DNA of 64,000 bases, from assembly GCF_014697125.1 (NCBI RefSeq), contig NZ_JACJRG010000011.1, positions 124,001 to 188,000 on the forward strand, read 5' to 3'. Below the pieces are notes generated by a model that was given only the letters and a program-made list of their open reading frames with translations, searched no databases and was not told the DNA's origin. The DNA comes from Anabaena minutissima FACHB-250. Its GTDB lineage: Bacteria; Cyanobacteriota; Cyanobacteriia; Cyanobacteriales; Nostocaceae. The position numbers were made by a program, and so were the translations under genes. Each line of letters starts with the position of its first letter. Position 1 is the stretch's first letter. Shown piece by piece: positions 19,979-29,404 of the stretch.

Positions 19979-20267
19979 AACTAAAAGAACTAACTCCGGG
20001 ACTGTTATGACGCGGCGAAAATAAAGCTACTAGCTAAAATAGCCCATAAGCCTATAAATAAAGCTTTTTACTTTTTTGTCCTGGAGAGTAGGTAAATTAT
20101 GAATTACGCTAGATTCTGCACTCAAAATTCAGACACAGCACAGCATTTAGCTAATTAATTGCTATCAAGCCACAAACCAATAATTTTCAAGGAGAATTTT
20201 ATCGATTCTCAACGTGAGCATCGATTATTGGAGATGAATTGTACTTACACTAATAGAACAAGTATTT

Positions 20268-20612
20268 TTAGCCTCTTTTTGCTAAAACCTTGCTACCACC
20301 AATAACTTGTGTCGGTTGCTTCACAATATCGGCTAGTTCTTGCAACTGGTTAATAGCTTCCGCACCTTCTAATTTCATCAATTCGCGATCGTCCCGCATC
20401 TCTGTCCAGGTGATCCCATAGTCGGATACTAAAAACCGAATCAGGTGATTATTTCCCAAGCTAACCATAAATGAAGCACTGTTCATTTGGTCGCCGCAGG
20501 TGTAACAAGATGCAGGATATCCCCGCCGTTCTAGTACAATTGCCAAGGCTTGTAGGTTCATTACCAAGTCTTGAACGAATTGCCGATGTTGATGTGCTAG
20601 TCTTAGAAACAC
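20268..20612 (-). CDS. DUF1815 family cyanobacterial protein
   Basis: 114 codons with a GTG start preceded by GGAGG at good spacing. The sequence HRQFVQDLVMNLQALAIVLERRGYPASCYTCGDQMNSASFMVSL, then FLVSDYGITWTEMRD, is the pattern I associate with DUF1815, a small soluble family confined to cyanobacteria. Two cysteines (SCYTCG) sit close together and could be redox-active or bind metal. No function is known. The gene is alone between intergenic stretches. Confidence 0.75.
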   Translation of the reverse strand: MFLRLAHQHRQFVQDLVMNLQALAIVLERRGYPASCYTCGDQMNSASFMVSLGNNHLIRFLVSDYGITWTEMRDDRELMKLEGAEAINQLQELADIVKQPTQVIGGSKVLAKRG

Positions 20613-21425
20613 TTTTGCCCTCCAGACACCACGGTCATTTGAGTCTCTTTTATATTTTCTTTAGATTTTCTCATCCATTGGTATTGTAAACTATTCATTA
20701 CAATTACCAGATAATCATAAGATAGTTAGTTAACTACCTTGGCTTAGGTTAAGAGAAAACAGCATCTGTTGCCGTATCAAACTATTCACTTTGCAAGTTA
20801 AGGTTAGCAGGCAGAATTGGTAAAATTAATACTATCTTTACAAAGCTCCGTCTGTTTAGTTTGTTACTGGCAGCGTAGGCGTAGCCCGCCGCAGGCATCG
20901 CTCTAAGGTTAACCTAAGTTTGGCATTAGTCAACCACAGAAAAAGCACTGATTGCCATTCATTAGCTTTTTACACGCAATCCCAGTAATGATAACGTCAA
21001 CAAACCCATTATGAGCTTTGGTTGGTTGTAAACGTTACAAATCTCCTATAGATATGAGGCTAGAGAAAGGAGAAAACAGGAAAGATGTTTTCTTGTGTGA
21101 TTGTTCCCATGGCACTCTAGCTCTATGACCTCATGTGTACATCTGGCATGAAATCCAACATCAGATTTATTTATACTTCCAAATTCCAGTAGGCAAATTT
21201 TCCATTAACTCTGTTAGCCAATCATATGGGAGAGTTAAAGTTAGTCACTCTAACGATGGTTATAAATAAATGTCAGTGTCAATAGAGCGAGCTTGAAAAA
21301 TCAAGTAAACTCCCCGATACACAGAGGTTTTAGCTAATTTAATAACTTAGACCAAACCAGTTATCAGTTACCAGGGGTATCGGCGTAGGCTTAGACCCAA
21401 GGATTTAACTGATAACTGTTCACTG
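20613..21425. other. Intergenic region with a possible structured RNA
   Basis: About 810 bases without a credible ORF. A GGCGTAGCCCGCCGCAGGC-type palindromic repeat lies near 20877-20901. At 21047-21053 a TATAGAT box is followed by nested helices: GCTAGAG (21059-21065) with CTCTAGC (21115-21121), enclosing GAAAACA (21072-21078) with TGTTTTC (21086-21092). This could be a small RNA, but no terminator is visible. STRR-like CAGTTATCAGTT sequence and its complement lie near 21358-21424. Confidence 0.35.
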
Positions 21426-21638
21426 TTAAACTACTTGCCACCAGCCAAACGCCGGCCCGATAAAACGGATAGTCACCCAGATGAAAACTATAATGCCAAT
21501 ACAGAACCAAGTGCCGCGAGTCGTCCACTCCATAAATAGTTCTGCTTGCTTTTTGGTTATAGGAACCCAAGACAAGATACGAGCCTCTTGAGCATATTCT
21601 TCTTTTAGTGCTTCTTTGCGACGCTTTGCTTCACCCAT
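21426..21638 (-). CDS. DUF2839 family small membrane protein
   Basis: 70 codons. MGEAKRRKEALKEEY is the hallmark N-terminus of DUF2839, followed by a basic amphipathic stretch and one C-terminal membrane helix (about 46-62) with GTWFCIGIIVFIWVTIRFIGP. The family is confined to cyanobacteria and has no assigned function. It lies 102 bases downstream, in transcription order, of the helicase-like gene on the same strand, so co-transcription is possible. Confidence 0.8.
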   Translation of the reverse strand: MGEAKRRKEALKEEYAQEARILSWVPITKKQAELFMEWTTRGTWFCIGIIVFIWVTIRFIGPAFGWWQVV

Positions 21639-21740
21639 AATCAGAAATCCACAATTCGGTGCAGGTTCTCAGTCAATATCAATAGGTATTTTACCGTTAC
21701 TACGAAACAGATGAACTTCACATTGCTCAACAGTAACTAT

Positions 21741-23309
21741 CTAAACAGAATTGTCTTCATTACCTTGAGCGAACAAACTTGGATCTAGATAGTTCAGACG
21801 TGCCAACGGACTTAGGGCGGCGAGAATTTGAGAACCATAGCTACGGTTGACTACACGACTATCTAGTAAAGCCACAACCCCTTGGCTTTCGCGTACAGGC
21901 GCAACTGCCCGTTGTAATTCATTCAATGCGGTGGGTAAGAGAAATAACCGAAACCAATCTTGATGCGATCGCTTGTAGTAAGCTACCCTACCAGCCACGA
22001 GGGGATTTTCTAAAGATGGTAGGGGTAAAGTTGCAATAATTAACAATTGGGGTGCAGGCAACACAGCTTGATGTTCTCGCCAAAATTCCCAACCACTGAC
22101 CAAAATACCATTATCATCCAAACAAGTTTTTTCCACCTGTACCCGTGAACCAAACTCGGCGGCGAGAATAGCTCCAGATTGCGCTTTGAGTGGTACATCT
22201 CCTATCAATAACACCGTCAATCCTGGGGCTGTGGCACTCAGACAAAGAAGTGTCCGCACTTTATGAATAAATGCCGCTTGAAATTCAGGTGTATTGGGGA
22301 GAGGTAGCTTATAAGGAATATGCAGTTGAATAGCTTCTGATTGGCTATCAGAGGCAAACTTCAAGCAAGTTACATCATCTAACCCCAAGCGTTGCCGAAA
22401 CAGAGGTGCTTCGGTTTCTGGCTCTAAAGCACTACCAACTAATACCACGGGTTGCCTTTGCCAAATGGGGGCGAGAAGACTGCCTAATTCCATTGGCGCG
22501 TAGTGTAAAGAAAATAAACCTTGGCGACGGGCAATAGTTGACCAAAAAAGTGGAGGGGGTGAAGTAATGGGGAGATTGGCAGGATTATCGTTGAGTTTTG
22601 AGAACTGCTGACAAAATTCTTTCCAGACGGTTGGTATACCCTCAACAGATTCTAAAACTCCACAGAGACGAGTTAAGATATCCGCTTCTGATTGAGCAAT
22701 CAAATAACATTCGTAGGGATTAGCCGGATGCTGGAATATTTCGTGGGTGAGTTCCGCCCGTGCAGTCCGAACTGCATCAGCTTCACGAGGACAAGCAAGG
22801 ATGAGTTGATCCCAGTCTTGGGGTTGAATGGTTTGAGTAAGCTGATGACGTACCCAATCTTCCAAATCATCGACACCATCAATAATTGTCGGAATGCCTG
22901 GGGGAAAGTCATCACTAGATGTTAGTTGACCTTTTAACCAAGCTTCTGGGGAGGTGAGAAGTAGCCCTTGGAACTCAGGATCAGGCCAAGCGTCACCTGT
23001 TCTGATTGGTTTGTTAACTTGCAGCCATTGCTGTAGACGGGGAATTTCCACTCGCAGTAGACGTTGCTGTACTGCTTCAGTAGCCACAATAATTACAGAC
23101 CCGTGCCACATTAAAGCAGAGGCAATAAAACTAGTGCGATACCGTCCTTGGTAGCCACAAACCGCCCCTACTTGAATTAAAGCACTCCGGCCTACGCGCA
23201 AGGCGCGTGCTACCAACCGAGCCATCGTCAAATGATGGGGCCAGGAAGGGAAACCCGCCTGCGATCGCAGGAAGTTATGTAATGACAAATGAACTTCTGC
23301 CTCAATCAC
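21741..23309 (-). CDS. Helicase-like protein with degenerate Walker A (DinG/Rad3-like)
   Basis: 522 codons, GTG start; the N-terminus HLSLHNFLRSQAGFPSWPHHLTMARLVARAL leads straight into the expected P-loop position. That position reads QVGAVCGYQGRYRTSF, not a GxGxGKT Walker A. The DEAH-box position is IIDGVDDLEDW, also altered. Later blocks (EPETEAPLFRQRLG, LTVLLIGDVPLKAQSGAILAAEFG, VSGWEFWREHQAVLPAPQLLIIATLPLPSLENPLVAGRVAYY) resemble the C-terminal helicase domain of DinG-like proteins. I infer a cyanobacterial DinG-like family member that has lost or changed ATP binding. The overall frame is intact and long, so it is not simply decaying. Confidence 0.6.
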   Translation of the reverse strand: MIEAEVHLSLHNFLRSQAGFPSWPHHLTMARLVARALRVGRSALIQVGAVCGYQGRYRTSFIASALMWHGSVIIVATEAVQQRLLRVEIPRLQQWLQVNKPIRTGDAWPDPEFQGLLLTSPEAWLKGQLTSSDDFPPGIPTIIDGVDDLEDWVRHQLTQTIQPQDWDQLILACPREADAVRTARAELTHEIFQHPANPYECYLIAQSEADILTRLCGVLESVEGIPTVWKEFCQQFSKLNDNPANLPITSPPPLFWSTIARRQGLFSLHYAPMELGSLLAPIWQRQPVVLVGSALEPETEAPLFRQRLGLDDVTCLKFASDSQSEAIQLHIPYKLPLPNTPEFQAAFIHKVRTLLCLSATAPGLTVLLIGDVPLKAQSGAILAAEFGSRVQVEKTCLDDNGILVSGWEFWREHQAVLPAPQLLIIATLPLPSLENPLVAGRVAYYKRSHQDWFRLFLLPTALNELQRAVAPVRESQGVVALLDSRVVNRSYGSQILAALSPLARLNYLDPSLFAQGNEDNSV

Positions 23310-23448
23310 ACGCTTTTAATCCCATACAAAGTGACTGTTTGAGCCAATAGCCCCACTTCTATTATGTTGTCAGTTGTGGGTTGTTAGTTCCTCTGCCTGC
23401 TACTGACTGCTAACAATGGTTAATACTCACCGACTATCATCCTGAATT

Positions 23449-24411
23449 ATGCCAACTTACACAGGAATTTCCAGCGAAGCCTTCAGACATCCGCTAGATC
23501 GCCAAGCCGAGCAAGCTTTACGCAATTTACCAGGATTTGATTTAATTGCTCGTAAATTTGTGGAATTTGTTTACGAACGCCCTCAGTTAGTCTATCTAAT
23601 GGGCAACACCATCCAAGTCGGGCCGCGTCAATATTCCACTATCTACCAAATGTTTCGTGAATGTGTGCGAGATTTGGATATTTATCCAGAACCAACACTA
23701 TTTGTTGAACAAAATCCCCAAGCAAATAGCTATGCTTTGGGTCAAGAGCATCCTTACATAGTCATAAATACAGGGATACTAGACTTACTTAATGAAGCCG
23801 AAATTAGGGCGGTGTTAGCCCATGAACTGGGACATATTAAATGTGGTCATACTATTTTAATTCAAATGGCGATGTGGGCAATGAGTGCTGCGTCTGTTAT
23901 CGGTGAATTAACCTTTGGTATTGGCAATTTCGTCACTCAAGCCTTAATTTACGCGTTTTTTGAATGGCGGCGTAAAGCTGAGTTATCAGCAGACCGGGCA
24001 GCCTTGTTAGTGATAGATGATCTAGATACCGTGATGTGTTCGATGATGAAACTATCTGGTGGTAGTAACAAATATGCCAATGAATGTAGTTTAAAAGAAT
24101 TTATCAAACAGTCAGAAAACTATCAGGCACTGGATGATGACGGACTAAATCAAGTGTATAAATTCTTAATGTATAACGGCGCACAAGGGATGATGCTGAC
24201 TCATCCTTTCCCGGTAGAGAGAGTGCAATATTTACGACAATGGGCAACATCATCAGAATATCAAGAAATTCGCCGGGGTAATTATCAGCGATCGCCGGCT
24301 ACCGGTGCAGTTAATGTTAATGCTCAAACTTCAGATACTGAGGTAGAAGCTTTACGACGCAAAATTGAAGAATTACAACGAGAAATTGACAAACGGAAAC
24401 AATCTGAGTGA
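23449..24411 (+). CDS. M48 family zinc metallopeptidase (HtpX-like)
   Basis: 320 codons. HELGH at His125-His129 is the zinc/catalytic motif, and Glu178 in RRKAELSADRAALL is the third ligand. A hydrophobic stretch between them (about 137-168) suggests membrane association, as in HtpX. Unlike HtpX there is no pair of N-terminal helices, so this is the shorter cyanobacterial M48 type. The C-terminus (about 293-320) is a charged coiled coil, EVEALRRKIEELQREIDK. The likely role is quality control of membrane or periplasmic proteins. The gene is divergent from the helicase-like gene. Confidence 0.85.
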   Translation: MPTYTGISSEAFRHPLDRQAEQALRNLPGFDLIARKFVEFVYERPQLVYLMGNTIQVGPRQYSTIYQMFRECVRDLDIYPEPTLFVEQNPQANSYALGQEHPYIVINTGILDLLNEAEIRAVLAHELGHIKCGHTILIQMAMWAMSAASVIGELTFGIGNFVTQALIYAFFEWRRKAELSADRAALLVIDDLDTVMCSMMKLSGGSNKYANECSLKEFIKQSENYQALDDDGLNQVYKFLMYNGAQGMMLTHPFPVERVQYLRQWATSSEYQEIRRGNYQRSPATGAVNVNAQTSDTEVEALRRKIEELQREIDKRKQSE

Positions 24412-24506
24412 GTAATGAGTGCTGAGTAATGAGTGCTGAGTGCTGAGTGCTGAGTGCTGAGTGCTGAAAAATTATTCCCAATCCCCAATCCCCAATCCCC
24501 AATCCC
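24411..24506. repeat. Two STRR tracts: (GAGTGCT)n then (CCCCAAT)n
   Basis: Tandem heptamers GAGTGCT/GAGTAAT run from the stop codon of the protease gene to about 24467, and CCCCAAT repeats about four times from 24477 to 24506. These arrays are non-coding and typical of Nostoc intergenic DNA. Confidence 0.85.
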
Positions 24507-24509
24507 TAC

Positions 24510-24540
24510 AAAACGGTTGTCTAAGAGACTCCGTTTTTTT
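24510..24540 (+). terminator. Rho-independent terminator after the M48 gene
   Basis: AAAACGG and CCGTTTT form the base of a stem with an inner GTCT/AGAC helix, and seven T residues end it. It lies about 100 bases after the protease stop, beyond the STRR tracts. Confidence 0.7.
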
Positions 24541-24680
24541 CGTCTCAAGTGTAGCCTCAGCATTAGAGAGATTATTTTCAGGTTGATCATTCCTTCAAGA
24601 GTGGGAAAATCTCAAATGTGACTCCTAATTTCACAAATTACAAACAACCAACATCCAATTCCGCTTAGGAACTGCTAAAC

Positions 24681-25121
24681 ATGGCAATTAAATTTTCCAA
24701 GTGGCTATCGCTATCTGTATTAGCTACGATTCTTGCCCTTGTCCTCTTCTTGCCGGGTATTGCCTTGGCAGCACCTTTTGGATTTCATACCCCCTCTGAG
24801 ACAATTATTAACCCTGCTGGCAATGTCGTTAGTGGCAATATCGTTACTGACTACCCCAACTTGACTGAACTGGATTTGACTCCCTTGCAGCGTCAACAAC
24901 TCCAAGGTATGCTGCAACGCCGTAATAAAGAAATAGCGGCTGTCTTAACTCCACCCCAACTTACCGAACTCAAACATCAACTGCATTCTGGTCATAATTT
25001 CAATCAAGCCTTGCTAGCAATAGACTTGCAACCAGAACAGGAACACCTCATCAAAGCCATAGAACAATTTATCAACTTGAAAATCAAAGCAACTTTAGTT
25101 CGATATTCACTACCTAATTAA
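24681..25121 (+). CDS. Periplasmic LTxxQ-like (Spy/CpxP-type) protein
   Basis: 146 codons. A classic signal peptide (basic MAIKFSK, hydrophobic core, GIALA-AP cleavage near residue 30) indicates export. The mature part is all-helical and carries LTPLQRQQLQGMLQRRNKEIAAVLTPPQLTELK, with two LTxxQ-type repeats as in the Spy/CpxP periplasmic chaperones, although the overall similarity cannot be scored here. A stress-related periplasmic chaperone or metal-binding role is possible; the function is inferred from the motif only. It stands alone, downstream of a terminator. Confidence 0.6.
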   Translation: MAIKFSKWLSLSVLATILALVLFLPGIALAAPFGFHTPSETIINPAGNVVSGNIVTDYPNLTELDLTPLQRQQLQGMLQRRNKEIAAVLTPPQLTELKHQLHSGHNFNQALLAIDLQPEQEHLIKAIEQFINLKIKATLVRYSLPN

Positions 25122-25199
25122 AAGTTCTGCACAATTGGTTCGATAAAATAGCGATCGCCTTTTGGGATATGATGGAGGCGATCGCTTCACTTCATCAAA

Positions 25200-25757
25200 T
25201 TAGGGAAATAACTGGCTAATCTCAACTTCCATCTCTGGAAAAGCAATCAAAGATAACGTTGTATTCTCCCCTAAAATAAATTCTTGCTTGTAAGTCGCCC
25301 CACTTGGTTCGCGGAAAACATAAACCTGAAATTTATTTACGTCTAAAATCCAGTATTCAGTAATGCCGGCTTGAGCATAAAGAGGTGTTTTTTGTCTACG
25401 ATCTGTCTCTAGCGTTGTATCCGCTACCTCAACTAATAGAAATACTTCCTGTGATGTAGGATGGTGGTCAATGTATTTTCGCGGATCGATGCGAACAATG
25501 GCAATATCCGGCTCAGGTTCAGAGTATTGGCTTAACTGAATGGGATCTTGTACACGAACTAAGGCAACTTCCGCCAACAGCCGCTTGAGATAATCAGAAG
25601 CACACAGGGTTGTGGCTGCGTGGGGAGGATTTTTAGCACTCATCGGAATTACTTGCCCTGCAATCAGTTCTACCCGTTCATCGGCGGCAATAATACCCGT
25701 TGCCAACATCCGGTGATATTCGTCTACATTCCACAAGCGTACTTTGGTTTGTGTCAT
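25200..25757 (-). CDS. Uma2 family endonuclease-like protein (DUF820)
   Basis: 185 codons. WNVDEYHRMLATGIIAADERVELIAGQVIPMSAKNPPHA is the family N-terminus. The restriction-like core follows: EPEPDIAIVR, then VFLLVEVADTTLETDRRQKTPLYAQAGITEYWILD, giving the D...E-V...K pattern of a PD-(D/E)XK fold. Uma2 proteins occur in dozens of copies in Nostoc genomes, and their biological role is unknown. No partner gene is adjacent. Confidence 0.85.
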   Translation of the reverse strand: MTQTKVRLWNVDEYHRMLATGIIAADERVELIAGQVIPMSAKNPPHAATTLCASDYLKRLLAEVALVRVQDPIQLSQYSEPEPDIAIVRIDPRKYIDHHPTSQEVFLLVEVADTTLETDRRQKTPLYAQAGITEYWILDVNKFQVYVFREPSGATYKQEFILGENTTLSLIAFPEMEVEISQLFP

Positions 25758-25859
25758 AGTATTTTAATTGTAGCGATCGCACTATCAAGGACAAAAATCT
25801 CTTACTGTCCACTTTTACAGCATCTATAATTAATCTTGCCCTCTGAATAGTTCGTTACC

Positions 25860-27386
25860 ATGTCGGAAGAAGATATCCGTGCCGCTAGGCTGGAGAAAGT
25901 AGAACAACTCAAACAGCTAGGGACAAATCCTTACGCTTACCGTTGGGAATCTACCCACCACGCCGCCCAATTGCAAGAAAAATTTGCCGATTTACCCAGT
26001 GGTGAAGAAGTTGATGTAGAAGTCGCCATTGCTGGACGCATTATGGCGCGTCGTGTTTTCGGTAAGTTGGCTTTCTTCACCTTGCAAGATGAAACAGGCA
26101 CAATTCAAATTTACCTGGATAAAAATCGTATTCAAGAAAGCATGGCAGATGTTGATGCTGATGCTTTTAATCACCTCAAACAACTCACAGATGCAGGCGA
26201 TATCCTAGGAGTCACAGGTACAATTAAACGGACTGAAAAGGGCGAGTTATCAGTCTACGTCAAACAATACACCATCCTCACCAAATCCCTCCTGCCCCTA
26301 CCCGACAAGTGGCACGGATTAACGGATGTTGCCAAACGCTACCGTCAACGCTACGTTGATTTGATTGTTAACCCCGAAGTCCGGCAAACCTTCCGCCGTC
26401 GCGCCCAAATTACGGCAGGTATTCGCCGCTATTTAGAACAGAGGGATTTCCTAGAAATTGAAACCCCAGTATTGCAAAGTGAAGCCGGCGGTGCAGATGC
26501 CCGTCCCTTCGTCACCTATCACAACACCCTGGAAATGGAACTGTATCTGCGAATAGCTACAGAACTCCATTTAAAGCGGTTAATTGTTGGTGGATTTGAA
26601 AAAGTCTTTGAATTGGGGCGCATTTTCCGCAACGAGGGAATTTCTACCCGCCATAACCCCGAATTTACCTCAATTGAAGTTTACCAAGCCTACGCCGACT
26701 ACAACGATATGATGGCGTTGACGGAAGGCATTATTACCACCGTTGCCCAAGAAGTTCTCGGTACGTTGCAAATTACCTACCAAGGAGAAAGTATAGATTT
26801 AACCCCACCTTGGCGACGGGTGACAATGCACGATGTAGTCAAAGAATATACAGGTTTAGATTTCAATTCTTTCCCAAGTTTGGCAGAAGCGAAAGCTGCA
26901 AGTAAAAATGCTGGGATTCCTGGTGTAGACGAAGCCCAAACTATAGGTAAAATACTGAATTTAGCCTTTGAAGAAAAGGTAGAAACCAACTTAATTCAGC
27001 CTACTTTTGTGATTGACTACCCCGTAGAAATTTCACCCCTAGCTAAACCTCACCGTTCTCAACCTGGTTTAGTAGAACGGTTTGAATTATTTATGGTCGG
27101 ACGGGAGACTGCTAACAGTTTCTCAGAGTTAACAGACCCCATCGACCAAAGACAACGCCTAGAAGCCCAAGCTGAAAAAAAAGCAGCCGGTGACTTAGAA
27201 GCCCAAGGCGTAGATGAAGACTTCCTCACCGCTTTAGAATATGGTATGCCACCCACAGGCGGTTTAGGTATAGGGATTGATAGATTAGTAATGTTATTAA
27301 CCGATTCTGCCAGTATTCGGGATGTAATTGCATTCCCCTTACTCAAACCAGAAAAATCAGAAGCATCCCCAGAACCAGCAAGTTAA
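25860..27386 (+). CDS. lysS: Lysyl-tRNA synthetase, class II
   Basis: 508 codons. It charges tRNA-Lys with lysine using ATP in the cytoplasm. The N-terminal OB-fold anticodon-binding domain (about 55-150) contains [22 protein letters not shown]. The class II catalytic core has motif 2 [21 protein letters not shown] with its ATP-binding arginine, and motif 3 [12 protein letters not shown] near the C-terminus. Length and architecture are normal. The start ATG directly precedes [12 protein letters not shown], the expected first block. The tail [11 protein letters not shown] is low complexity. A bidirectional terminator follows at 27454-27483. Confidence 0.97.
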   Translation: MSEEDIRAARLEKVEQLKQLGTNPYAYRWESTHHAAQLQEKFADLPSGEEVDVEVAIAGRIMARRVFGKLAFFTLQDETGTIQIYLDKNRIQESMADVDADAFNHLKQLTDAGDILGVTGTIKRTEKGELSVYVKQYTILTKSLLPLPDKWHGLTDVAKRYRQRYVDLIVNPEVRQTFRRRAQITAGIRRYLEQRDFLEIETPVLQSEAGGADARPFVTYHNTLEMELYLRIATELHLKRLIVGGFEKVFELGRIFRNEGISTRHNPEFTSIEVYQAYADYNDMMALTEGIITTVAQEVLGTLQITYQGESIDLTPPWRRVTMHDVVKEYTGLDFNSFPSLAEAKAASKNAGIPGVDEAQTIGKILNLAFEEKVETNLIQPTFVIDYPVEISPLAKPHRSQPGLVERFELFMVGRETANSFSELTDPIDQRQRLEAQAEKKAAGDLEAQGVDEDFLTALEYGMPPTGGLGIGIDRLVMLLTDSASIRDVIAFPLLKPEKSEASPEPAS

Positions 27387-27453
27387 ACCCCACAAAAAAT
27401 CCCACTCCGCGTTACTTTGCGTTTACCTCCGCGCCACTTTGCGTTTAAAAAAC

Positions 27454-27483
27454 AAAATCCACCTAGTTTTAGGTGGATTTTTA
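27454..27483. terminator. Bidirectional terminator between lysS and ssrA
   Basis: AAAATCCACCTA (27454-27465) and TAGGTGGATTTT (27470-27481) form a perfect 12-bp stem with a 4-base loop. T residues follow on the plus strand and the opposite strand also has a T-rich run, so it can end both lysS and the convergent tmRNA. Confidence 0.8.
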
Positions 27484-27493
27484 GTTATTTTAG

Positions 27494-27883
27494 TGGATCC
27501 GAGCAGAGTCGAACTGCTGTCCAAATTGGGTATTGACCCCCCACTCATTCACAGGTTTAGCCTTTCTGACCCTCAAGGCGGGAATCGTTCATTATCCCGA
27601 ACGTAGGATACTCTGATTGAATCTTAGCCAGCAAGCTAACCAGAGAACACTTGCTAGAGCGTCCGTTGGGGGTTGGTCTCTAATCTTTAACGGAGTCAGA
27701 CTAAAGACGCTCGAATCTTTGAGAGATTTTTAGGCAACTGCTACAGTAGCAGGCTTACGAGCAAAGTTAACGATGTTATTCGCATTTACTTTTTTTTTGA
27801 GCCTTTGATTTGCGAGAGACGACTCACTCTCGACCTGAATCATAGAGTAGCGTTCGCCAACCTGTCGAAACCGTTACGGACCC
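27494..27883 (-). ncRNA. ssrA: Transfer-messenger RNA (tmRNA)
   Basis: About 390 nt on the minus strand. The 5' end GGGTCCG (27883-27877) pairs with CGGATCC near the 3' end to make the acceptor stem, with one G-U pair. The conserved CGGTTTCGACAGG follows the 5' strand, and the T-arm GGACAGCAGTTCGACTCTGC lies at the 3' end. The CCA is not encoded. The resume reading frame (27783 down to 27730) gives the tag ANNIVNFARKPATVAVA and then TAA. tmRNA with SmpB rescues stalled ribosomes and tags the nascent chain for proteolysis. TATAGA and TATAAT boxes lie just upstream. The 27884-28054 stretch holds this promoter and nothing else recognised. Confidence 0.96.
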
Positions 27884-28054
27884 ATGTCTCTATACCTTAA
27901 TTATAATACGCGATTGGGAAAATGTGTGGTGGGTGAACAAGTATAAGATTTTAAGATAACTTCAGGATTAGCGATCGCTAGTTCTATGGTTGGGTTTTAA
28001 ACTCGAATACAGAAATGGTTGATATCATTAATGCAGCGATCAAGAAAGGGGATC

Positions 28055-28270
28055 ATGAGTCAGTCAGCAATCATTACATCATCACCAGATATGATGAGTG
28101 GTACACCAATCTTCGCCGGAACGCGAGTTCCTGTACAAACCCTGCTGGATTATCTGAAGGCGGGAGAGTCCATTGATGATTTTCTAGAGGGATTTCCTAC
28201 AGTCAAGCGAGAACAGGTGATTGCTTTTCTGGAAGCTGCACAAGCGCAAATCCTGAAGCTGGTTGCATAG
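28055..28270 (+). CDS. DUF433 antitoxin-like protein
   Basis: 71 residues from the ATG at 28055, chosen because AAAGGGG precedes it; an ATG 12 codons upstream lacks this. ITSSPDMMSGTPIFAGTRVPVQTLLDYLKAGESIDDFLEGFPTVKREQVIAFLE is the DUF433 pattern, a winged-helix-like DNA-binding fold. DUF433 genes normally form toxin-antitoxin pairs with a DUF5615 PIN-like toxin immediately downstream. Here the downstream toxin gene is only a fragment (28272-28343), so the antitoxin appears orphaned. Confidence 0.8.
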   Translation: MSQSAIITSSPDMMSGTPIFAGTRVPVQTLLDYLKAGESIDDFLEGFPTVKREQVIAFLEAAQAQILKLVA

Positions 28271-28271
28271 T

Positions 28272-28343
28272 GTGAATATTTTGATTGACGAATGTATTGA
28301 CCGAAGTCATTCACGTAAAAAAGTTTCGCGCAGAGTTTTGTGA
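28272..28343 (+). pseudogene. Remnant of DUF5615 PIN-like toxin
   Basis: Starting at a GTG one base after the antitoxin stop, the frame reads MNILIDECIDRS and then stops after 23 residues. The MNxLIDEC-D start is that of DUF5615 toxins, whose early Asp/Glu belong to the PIN active site. The remaining roughly 90 residues are missing. It reads as a deletion that removed the toxin body and left the antitoxin. Confidence 0.55.
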
Positions 28344-28361
28344 TCAAAGTCTGGCGCAACC

Positions 28362-28893
<532 letters not shown>

Positions 28894-29101
28894 TTAATCA
28901 AGGTTGGGTTTTGCGATCGCCATTTCCATAATATGACAGTAGATATCGCCCCAGAGAAAGAGCGATCGCTTTTTGTCCAGTCTCGCTAACCTCAGTGTTT
29001 TTAATCACTGATTCCCTTGTGGGAAGGCTGGAGCTAGATTAGGAACGAGTAGTATAAAAGGTATAGAAATTTACAATTAATTCTTCACGGAAATCAAAAA
29101 T

Positions 29102-29404
29102 TTATTCATCATCCACATCTGCGAATATAGATTGTAAATCCCGATAACCGCTAATTACGCGCACAATCACCACGCTATCTTCAAAAACCCGATAAAAAAT
29201 AATGTAGTCATCTAATGGTATTCCTCTAAGCCTAGAGTCAAACTTCCCGTAACTCCGTCCTATATTTGGAAATTGAGCTATATTTTGGCATTTTTTATTA
29301 AATTCTCGAATAAATTTTTCGCCAGCGTTAACATTGCGAACTAAAAAATAATCCAAAATTTCATCTAAATCTTGGCTGGCTTCTTTGGCAATAAAGTATT
29401 CCAT
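29102..29404 (-). CDS. ParE/RelE family toxin
   Basis: 100 codons. YFIAKEASQDLDEILDYF, FIREFNKKCQNIAQFPNIGRSYGKFDSRLRGIPLDDYIIFYRVFEDSVVIVRVISGYRDL is the ParE pattern: N-terminal helical hairpin, then a beta-sheet ending in the R-V-x-x-G-x-R-D block. ParE toxins poison gyrase and RelE relatives cleave mRNA; the sequence favours ParE. The start ATG overlaps the antitoxin stop by one base (TAATG), so the pair is translationally coupled. Confidence 0.88.
   Translation of the reverse strand: MEYFIAKEASQDLDEILDYFLVRNVNAGEKFIREFNKKCQNIAQFPNIGRSYGKFDSRLRGIPLDDYIIFYRVFEDSVVIVRVISGYRDLQSIFADVDDE

Noticed and set aside
24411..24506. Possible CRISPR array
   Set aside because: The repeats are contiguous heptamers without spacers, that is STRR. 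No direct-repeat/spacer pattern was seen anywhere in the window.
27500..27530. tRNA gene suggested by the GTTCGACTC T-loop
   Set aside because: The T-arm belongs to the tmRNA; the matching acceptor strand is 360 bases away and the tag frame is present. No independent tRNA was recognised in the window.
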